From Microbacterium sp. YJN-G (GTDB taxonomy: Bacteria > Actinomycetota > Actinomycetes > Actinomycetales > Microbacteriaceae), in contig NZ_CP060402.1 in NCBI RefSeq assembly GCF_015040615.1, positions 2,728,001 through 2,792,000 of the forward strand: a stretch of 64,000 nt of DNA. Direction: 5' to 3'. Under the pieces are notes generated by a model, which had not been told where the DNA came from, did not search any database, and worked only from the letters and a program-made list of their open reading frames with translations. Position 1 is the stretch's first letter. Every line of letters begins with the position of its first letter. Position numbers and translations under genes: made by a program. Below are positions 56,594-64,000 of this stretch, piece by piece.

Positions 56594-57097
56594 CTAATCG
56601 AGGTGCTTGATCATCCTGGTGTTGCCGAGTGTGTTCGGCTTGACGTGCGCGAGGTCGAGGAACTCCTCGACACCGGCGTCGCCGCTGCGCAGCAGCTGCG
56701 AGTACACGTCGGCCTCGACGACCTGTTCACCGATCGGCTCGAAGCCGCGGCGGCCGAAGAATCCGGTCTCGAACGTGAGGCAGAACAGCCGCGAGAGACC
56801 GAGGTCGCGTGCGCGGCGCTCGAGCTCCTCCACGATCGCACGCCCGACGCCGAGGTGCAGGTGGTCATCGCGCACGAGCAGGGTGCGCACCTCACCCAGG
56901 TCCTCCCACATGACGTGCAGGGCACCGCATCCGATCAGCTCGCCGCCGGACTCGGCGACGACGAACTCCTGTACCGCCCCGTAGAGCACGGCGAGATCCT
57001 TGCCGAGCAGGATGCGGCGGTCGACGAGCGGCTCCAGCAGGGCGTGGATGCCGGCGATGTCGGCGCTGCGCGCGGGCCGCACGATGTAGTCGCTCAC
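56594..57097 (-). CDS. Amino-acid N-acetyltransferase, GNAT (ArgA-like)
   Basis: A 167-residue GNAT enzyme. It begins RPARSADIAGIHALLEPLVD, has ILLGKDLAVLY and the acetyl-CoA loop HLGVGRAIVEELE, and FETGFFGRRGFEP. This matches the short actinobacterial N-acetylglutamate synthases (about 170 residues, no kinase-like domain). It would acetylate glutamate or glutamine for arginine synthesis. Confidence 0.8.
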   Translation of the reverse strand: MSDYIVRPARSADIAGIHALLEPLVDRRILLGKDLAVLYGAVQEFVVAESGGELIGCGALHVMWEDLGEVRTLLVRDDHLHLGVGRAIVEELERRARDLGLSRLFCLTFETGFFGRRGFEPIGEQVVEADVYSQLLRSGDAGVEEFLDLAHVKPNTLGNTRMIKHLD

Positions 57098-57142
57098 GGA
57101 TCCAGCCTAGAACCCGCGCGCTGAGAGCATCCCGTCCGACAC

Positions 57143-57161
57143 TAGTTGCTTGAGGCAACTA
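57143..57161. promoter_or_regulatory. MarR operator
   Basis: TAGTTGC-ttgag-GCAACTA, perfect 7+7 palindrome of MarR type (AGTTGC...GCAACT), 19 bp upstream of the MarR gene's ATG. It is expected to mediate autoregulation and control of the SDR gene downstream. Confidence 0.7.
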
Positions 57162-57180
57162 TCGGATCTAGACTGTGGGC

Positions 57181-57687
57181 ATGACCACCGCGCCGGAGTC
57201 CGCACCCGAACTCGTGCTCCTGCGCTCCCTGACGCACCTGATGGCGCGGTGGTCATCGTCCGCGACGCAGGCATCGGTCGCGCAGGCCGCGGATGTCGCA
57301 CTCGACACGGCAGACATCCCACCGGTCTACATGCTCGGCCTCGGGGGGCCGATGCGCGCCGCCGAGCTCGCCACCTCGCTGCACGTGAGCCGTCCGACGA
57401 TGAGCAAGCAGCTCACCCGCCTCGAGGCTGCCGGGCTGATCGTGCGCGAGCCGGATCCGGCCGACGGCCGGGCCGCGATCGTGCGGCTCTCCCCCGACGG
57501 CGCCGATGCGCACGACCGGCTGGTCGCCGAAGGGCACCGCATGATCCGGCGCGCGCTGCGCGGCTGGCCGCAGGCAACGGCATCCGACTTCGCCGCGCAG
57601 CTGCAGGTGTTCACCGACGCGCTGGGGGCGAATGAATCCGCGAACGAACCCGCCGCGGATGCCGTGCGCTCTGGACCAGAGCGCTGA
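57181..57687 (+). CDS. MarR-family transcriptional regulator
   Basis: A 168-residue winged-helix protein with LGLGGPMRAAELATSLHVSR, TMSKQLTRLEAAGLIVREP and the wing DPADGRAAIVRLS. ATG 57181 is chosen. The SDR gene starts 14 bp after its stop, so it forms an operon with it and likely represses it. Confidence 0.9.
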   Translation: MTTAPESAPELVLLRSLTHLMARWSSSATQASVAQAADVALDTADIPPVYMLGLGGPMRAAELATSLHVSRPTMSKQLTRLEAAGLIVREPDPADGRAAIVRLSPDGADAHDRLVAEGHRMIRRALRGWPQATASDFAAQLQVFTDALGANESANEPAADAVRSGPER

Positions 57688-57701
57688 GGGAAGGAGAACC
57701 C

Positions 57702-58496
57702 ATGAACCGCACCTACGTCGTCACCGGGTCCGCATCGGGGATCGGCGCGACCACCGCCCGCCTGCTCACCGAGCGCGGCGCCCGGGTGATCGGCATCGAT
57801 CTGAGGGATGCCGATGTCGAGGCCGACCTGAGCACCCCAGAGGGCCGCTCCGCCGCCGCGGAGGCGGCGATCGAGCAGGCCGGCGGCAGGATCGACGCCG
57901 TGATCGCCTGCGCCGGGATCTCGGCTCCGATCGCGAAGACGATCTCGGTGAACTACTTCGGCGTGACCGAGCTGCTCGAGGCGCTGCGCCCCGCGCTGGC
58001 GAAGTCCGACGCGCCCCGCGCCGCTGTCGTCTCATCGATGGCGTCGCTGCAGCCGAACTCGGCGGAGATGGTCGACGCGGCCCTCGCCGGCGACGAGGCG
58101 TCCGCCGTCGAGATCGCCGAGGGGCTCGCCGCTCAGGGCCCGGAGATCGGCTACCTCGTGTACCCGTCGTCCAAGCGCGCGCTCTCCCGCTGGGTGCGCC
58201 GCCGTTCCATCTCGCCGGAGTGGGCGGGCGCCGGCATCCCGCTGAATGCTGTCGCCCCCGGTACTGTGCTGACGCCCATGACCGAGCAGCTGCTCGCCAC
58301 CCACGAGGGCAGGGCGATGGTCGACGCCGCCGTGCCGATGCCGCTGAACTACCACCAGCCGCCGGAGTCGGTGGCGAACCTGCTGATCTGGCTCACCAGC
58401 GTCGAGAACTCCCACCTGGCCGGCCAGGTGATCTACGACGACGGCGGCGCCGAGGTGACGCTGCGCGGCGAGGACGTGTGGTCCTGGGCCGACTGA
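57702..58496 (+). CDS. SDR, 3-alpha-hydroxysteroid dehydrogenase/carbonyl reductase type
   Basis: A 264-residue SDR. TGSASGIG at residues 8-15, then VIGIDLRDADVEADLSTPEG, a stretch characteristic of the 3-alpha-HSD/carbonyl reductase subfamily, SVNYFGVTELLEAL, and catalytic YPSSK near residue 154. An atypical feature for this subfamily is the extended loop before the catalytic Tyr (PNSAEMVDAALAGDEAS). It would reduce or oxidise hydroxy/keto groups of steroids or other carbonyls, under MarR control. GGAAGGAG ribosome site precedes ATG 57702. Confidence 0.88.
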   Translation: MNRTYVVTGSASGIGATTARLLTERGARVIGIDLRDADVEADLSTPEGRSAAAEAAIEQAGGRIDAVIACAGISAPIAKTISVNYFGVTELLEALRPALAKSDAPRAAVVSSMASLQPNSAEMVDAALAGDEASAVEIAEGLAAQGPEIGYLVYPSSKRALSRWVRRRSISPEWAGAGIPLNAVAPGTVLTPMTEQLLATHEGRAMVDAAVPMPLNYHQPPESVANLLIWLTSVENSHLAGQVIYDDGGAEVTLRGEDVWSWAD

Positions 58497-58522
58497 CCGC
58501 CCGCGCGCCCGCACGCACGACG

Positions 58523-58558
58523 AAGGGGACCCGGGTGCTTCGGCATCCGGGTCCCCTT
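58523..58558. terminator. Bidirectional terminator between SDR and clpC
   Basis: AAGGGGACCCGG and CCGGGTCCCCTT with further inner pairing and a TTCG loop. It lies between convergent genes, 26 bp after the SDR stop and 22 bp from the clpC stop. Confidence 0.85.
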
Positions 58559-58580
58559 TCCGTCGCGGGCTCGCGCGGGC

Positions 58581-61100
<2,520 letters not shown>

Positions 61101-61231
61101 GCTGTGACTTCCTTTCGCACGCGGCGAAGCGGCGGTAGCGCCTTGTACATCGAGAGTAACGACCGCGCGAGGCTGGTTCGGCCGTGTTCGCCGTCGGCAT
61201 ACCCGGGTTGCTTTTCGTGACGAACGCGAGA

Positions 61232-61306
61232 TCCGGCCTGGGTCCCTGAGCCTGTCGAAGGGCCCAGTGCTCCGGCCTGGGTCCCTGAGCCTGTCGAAGG
61301 GCCCCA
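61232..61306. repeat. Two CTTCGACAGG-family units upstream of clpC
   Basis: TCCGGCCTGGGTCCCTGAGC followed by CTGTCGAAGGGCCC is present twice (from 61233 and 61271). In the 230-bp interval 61101-61330, which also must hold the clpC promoter. Confidence 0.8.
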
Positions 61307-61330
61307 GCCCGCCGCCCACAAGGACACCTC

Positions 61331-61359
61331 TTGACACCCATATCGACTGTCATTATGTT
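61331..61359 (+). promoter_or_regulatory. Sigma-70-type promoter of the DUF2975/XRE operon
   Basis: TTGACA (61331-61336), 17-bp spacer, TATGTT (61354-61359). Good match in a region otherwise poor in such boxes; start codon at 61422. Confidence 0.65.
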
Positions 61360-61377
61360 AACGAAAAGCGATAATAA

Positions 61378-61409
61378 CGATTCTCGATATGAGTCGATTC
61401 TCGATGTGA
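61378..61409. promoter_or_regulatory. Direct-repeat operator of the XRE regulator
   Basis: CGATTCTCGATATGA (61378-61392) and CGATTCTCGATGTGA (61395-61409), one base different, 17-bp period, between the promoter and the start codon. The XRE protein in the operon is the probable binder, as autoregulator. Confidence 0.55.
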
Positions 61410-61421
61410 AGGAGGTTCGCC

Positions 61422-62048
61422 ATGAACACACCCGCCGGACGCCCCGTCTCCCGTGCCGACGGCTTCGGCCTGGGCCTGATCGCCACCGGCGCCGTGAGCG
61501 TCGCCGCGGCCGCCGTCGTCGCCATCATCGCGGGCGCCTTCCAGGTCTTCGGCTCGGATGCCGTCGTCCGGATGCCGCTGGTCGGCGGCGAAGCCGCCGC
61601 GGTCGAGGGCCTGGACGGCATCCGCTCCGCCACCACCGCGCACGCCGACGTGACCTTCGAGTCGCTCTCGGCGGGCGCGCGCTGGCTGCTGCTGCTCGAG
61701 GGCGCGCTGCCGGCGCTCGCGACCATCGGCGTGTGCGCCGTTGCCTGGTGGCTGGGCGTCTCGCTCATCCACGGCCGCGCGTTCCGCAGGACCATGTCGA
61801 CGACGATCGGCATCGCCGCCTGCCTCGTGGCGGCGGGCGGGCTCTTCGGTCAGCTGCTCGGCGCGATCGGGCGAGCGATGATCGTCGACGGCCTGGCGTC
61901 CGCCGATCCCGGCGTGTACGACGTCTTCCCCGCGTTCCAGATCGATCTCGATCTCGCTCCGCTGGGCTGGGGCTTCGCCCTCGCGCTCATCGCGATGGCC
62001 TTCGCCGCCGGCACCCGCCTGCAGCGCGACACGGAGGGACTGGTATGA
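61422..62048 (+). CDS. DUF2975-like membrane protein
   Basis: A 208-residue protein with four hydrophobic helices (LGLIATGAVSVAAAAVVAII; WLLLLEGALPALATIGVCAV; TIGIAACLVAAGGLFGQLLG; GWGFALALIAMAFAAG) and an extracytoplasmic loop after the first. The layout, and the overlapping small XRE gene behind it, match the DUF2975/YozG-type pairs. GAAGGAGG precedes ATG 61422. Role unknown. Confidence 0.75.
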   Translation: MNTPAGRPVSRADGFGLGLIATGAVSVAAAAVVAIIAGAFQVFGSDAVVRMPLVGGEAAAVEGLDGIRSATTAHADVTFESLSAGARWLLLLEGALPALATIGVCAVAWWLGVSLIHGRAFRRTMSTTIGIAACLVAAGGLFGQLLGAIGRAMIVDGLASADPGVYDVFPAFQIDLDLAPLGWGFALALIAMAFAAGTRLQRDTEGLV

Positions 62049-62275
62049 GCCCGGCGGAGAGCGATGACGAGGCCACCGGCATCCACTGCAGGCTGGACGA
62101 GCTGCTCGCCGAGCGGAACATGACCCTGACCGAGCTGAGCTCCCGCGTGGGCGTCAGCATCGTCAACCTGTCGGTGCTGAAGAACGACCGCGCCCGCGCC
62201 ATCCGCTACTCGACCCTCCGCGCGATCTGCGAGGCGCTGGAGTGCGAGGTCGGCGACCTGCTCGTCCTCGCTTGA
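62045..62275 (+). CDS. Small XRE/Cro-type HTH regulator
   Basis: A 76-residue HTH protein (RLDELLAERNMTLTELSSRV, GVSIVNLSVLKNDRARAIR, ALECEVGDLL), like YozG. Overlaps the membrane gene stop (ATGA). Probably autoregulates through the direct repeat at 61378-61409. Confidence 0.88.
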   Translation: MSPAESDDEATGIHCRLDELLAERNMTLTELSSRVGVSIVNLSVLKNDRARAIRYSTLRAICEALECEVGDLLVLA

Positions 62276-62289
62276 ACCCCCTCCCCCGC

Positions 62290-62507
62290 CCTTCGACAGG
62301 CTCAGGGACCCAACGGGAATGGGTTGCTGAGCCTGTCGAAGCACCCACGCTGGGATGTCCCCTTCGACAGGCTCAGGGACCCAACGGGACGGGAAGTGAC
62401 AGGGATGGGTTGCCGAGCCTGTCGAAGCACCCACGCTGGGATGTCCCCTTCGACAGGCTCAGGGACCCAGACGGGGCCAGGCCCTTCGACAGGCTCAGGG
62501 ACCCAGA
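62290..62507. repeat. Cluster of six CTTCGACAGG-family units
   Basis: Four plus-oriented units (CCCTTCGACAGGCTCAGGGA at about 62291, 62360, 62447, 62482) and two in reverse (GCTGAGCCTGTCGAAGCACC type at about 62325 and 62411). Pairs of opposite units form long hairpins; the segment CACCCACGCTGGGATGTCCC also repeats. The 339 bp between the XRE and HNH genes contain only this. Confidence 0.85.
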
Positions 62508-62614
62508 GGCCGAGGCCGGCTCCCGTGGGCTGTCGTTCAGGTGCGCAGCTGGCCATTCCGTCACACAGCCACCGACCCGAGCGCCGACTCGACGACCACC
62601 TGGCGGACTGTCGT

Positions 62615-64000
62615 TCAGGCGACCATCGGCCGGAATCTGCGGGGCGGCGGATCGATTCCCGCCCAGGCGTACGTCAGCGCGGCGCGTTCTCTCAGCACGA
62701 AGCTGTCACCGCTCGGGTGGTTGAGCACGAAGTCGCCCTTGCCTTCGCGCGTGATGCGCCAGCCACCGTGGTGCAGCTGCATGTGGTGGTAGCGGCACAG
62801 CAGGATGCCCCGATCGATGTCCGTCCGGCCGCGGTCCGCCTTCCATTCGTCGATGTGGTGCGCCTCGCAATAGGACGAAGGACGATCGCAGCCCCTCCAC
62901 CGACACCCGCCGTCCCTGATCGCGAGCGCGATCCTCTGCCGCGGGGTGAACAGCCGCTGTTCGCGTCCGACGTCGAGCGGATTGCCGCACCCGTCGACCG
63001 TGACGGCCACCGTTCCGGTGTCGCAGATGCGCTGCCGCACCGTCTGCGCGGGGAGCGAGACCAGCCCGTCTTCGGTGTGGCCCACGGGTGCGATGCCATC
63101 GGTCGCATCGATCACCTGCACCAGTCGCACCCCGACCTGCCGGACGCCGTGCACCGTCTCGGCGTCCGCGAGCACTCCCGCGCGGATGATGTCCATGAGC
63201 AGGTCGTAGCTGAGCTGCTCGTTCGTGCGGGTGTCGTCGGTCAGCTCCTGGGCACGGGCGGCCTCGTCGGCGTCCACGAACCGCGGGCCGCCACGACGGG
63301 GCCGGAGAGCCGCGGCGAAGACCGACTCGAAGAAGGCCGCGCCCTCATCGTCGAACGCGATGCTGGCGTGCTTGACGCCGTCCTGGTCGGTCCAGGTACG
63401 CAGGGTGCGACGCTCGAACCGGGCGAGGAAGCGCGCTTCGGCGCCCTCCGGATCGAGCATGTCGCGGATCGTCCGCGCGGCGGCCCCGAGCTCTTCGACC
63501 GTGCGCTCTGCCGCCTCATCAGCAAGGCGCTCTGCCGCCAGCATCCATGCGTCGTGGATCGCCGCAGCCTCCTCGGCAATGCCGCCCCCGACGTCCGGGG
63601 GTTCGGCGAGCCCGCGCAGGATCGCGTCGAACTGCGACGACGAGATGCGCCCCGCGCGCAGCGCATCCTTCAGGGGCTGTCGCCAGTCGGGCGGCGCAAC
63701 GGGCGACGAAGAGGCTTCGACACGCTCAGGTGCGGAATCCGCGATCGCGCCGCCGAGCATCGCCTCACCGACGCGCACCTGACGCGCGGCTTCCACCCTG
63801 GTCGATCCGGTGATCTCCTGCACGAGTGACACCGGATTGCGGTGCCCGCGCGACTGGGACAACCCCGAGTGGCCCGCATCCCTGGTGGATCGCGTGGCGA
63901 TGACGCCCGCCGCGATGATCCGCAGCTGCTCGGCGTGCCGCACGACGGCCGCCGATTCCTCGAGAACCGCGACGACCTCGGCATCCGTCATCCCGACCAT
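62615..64000 (-). CDS. DUF222/HNH endonuclease domain protein
   Basis: At least 461 residues, reaching the window edge; the ATG at 63998-64000 may not be the true start. N-terminal DUF222 helical region, then a C-terminal HNH motif with CEAHHIDEW, GILLCRYHHMQLHHGGW and a CRWRGCDRP zinc pair. These proteins are multi-copy in Microbacteriaceae and associated with '13E12' repeat families; function not established (mobile or selfish element suspected). Confidence 0.88.
   Translation of the reverse strand: MVGMTDAEVVAVLEESAAVVRHAEQLRIIAAGVIATRSTRDAGHSGLSQSRGHRNPVSLVQEITGSTRVEAARQVRVGEAMLGGAIADSAPERVEASSSPVAPPDWRQPLKDALRAGRISSSQFDAILRGLAEPPDVGGGIAEEAAAIHDAWMLAAERLADEAAERTVEELGAAARTIRDMLDPEGAEARFLARFERRTLRTWTDQDGVKHASIAFDDEGAAFFESVFAAALRPRRGGPRFVDADEAARAQELTDDTRTNEQLSYDLLMDIIRAGVLADAETVHGVRQVGVRLVQVIDATDGIAPVGHTEDGLVSLPAQTVRQRICDTGTVAVTVDGCGNPLDVGREQRLFTPRQRIALAIRDGGCRWRGCDRPSSYCEAHHIDEWKADRGRTDIDRGILLCRYHHMQLHHGGWRITREGKGDFVLNHPSGDSFVLRERAALTYAWAGIDPPPRRFRPMVA

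Noticed and set aside
62290..62507. Repeat cluster as a possible CRISPR array
   Set aside because: Units are in both orientations, spacing is irregular, spacers are themselves repeats, and no cas genes are present.

Overview
The window is high-GC DNA from an actinobacterium, most likely a Microbacterium or close relative in the Microbacteriaceae. The evidence is a DUF222/HNH protein, heavy use of the GGATGC/GCATCC hexamers, a family of 'CTTCGACAGGCTCAGGGACC' repeats, and gene content such as a MoaD with DUF6457-MobA neighbours and ClpC. Everything here is read from sequence; no database search was run.

Left part (about 0.4-26.5 kb) looks like an acquired island. A 26-bp copy of the 3' end of a tRNA-Ser gene lies at 372-397, and the intact tRNA-Ser(CGA) gene sits at 26430-26519 on the minus strand. 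This is the arrangement left by integration at a tRNA 3' end. No integrase was found. Inside it, a second 42-bp direct repeat (3895-3936 and 25492-25533) brackets most of the carbohydrate genes. Order: TetR plus a 14-TM drug exporter; decayed MFS and unknown fragments; an SDR and a truncated Gfo/Idh/MocA enzyme; LacI plus a complete sugar ABC importer; an (alpha/alpha)6 glycosidase diverging from TetR; a GH1 beta-glucosidase; a GH78 alpha-L-rhamnosidase behind a broken MFS transporter; another TetR; a GH2 beta-galactosidase/glucuronidase with an MFS transporter and a LacI repressor; a frame-broken extradiol dioxygenase fragment; an Imm5-like protein; a methyltransferase. Together this suggests stripping of rhamnose, glucose and galactose/glucuronate from plant glycosides (flavonoid- or saponin-like), under several local repressors. 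Several parts are decaying.

Middle part (26.6-52.1 kb) is a compact respiratory block. It has cytochrome bd oxidase with its CydDC exporter; a winged-helix regulator with four C-terminal cysteines beside a palindrome; molybdenum cofactor genes (moaB/mog, moaE, moaD, DUF6457, mobA, moaC, moeA, a MoeB-rhodanese fusion, moaA); a one-domain HTH-molbindin regulator with modABC; and narGHJI with narK. Nearly everything needed to import molybdate, build the cofactor, import nitrate and respire it under low oxygen is in one place, in tightly overlapping operons.

Right part (52.1-64 kb) is ordinary chromosome: a P450, RadA, small conserved proteins, an ArgA-like acetyltransferase, a MarR/SDR pair, ClpC, a DUF2975-like/XRE pair and a DUF222-HNH protein, with many dispersed palindromic repeats between genes. 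These repeats occur only to the right of the tRNA, including in frame inside cydC; I found none in the 0.4-26.4 kb island.
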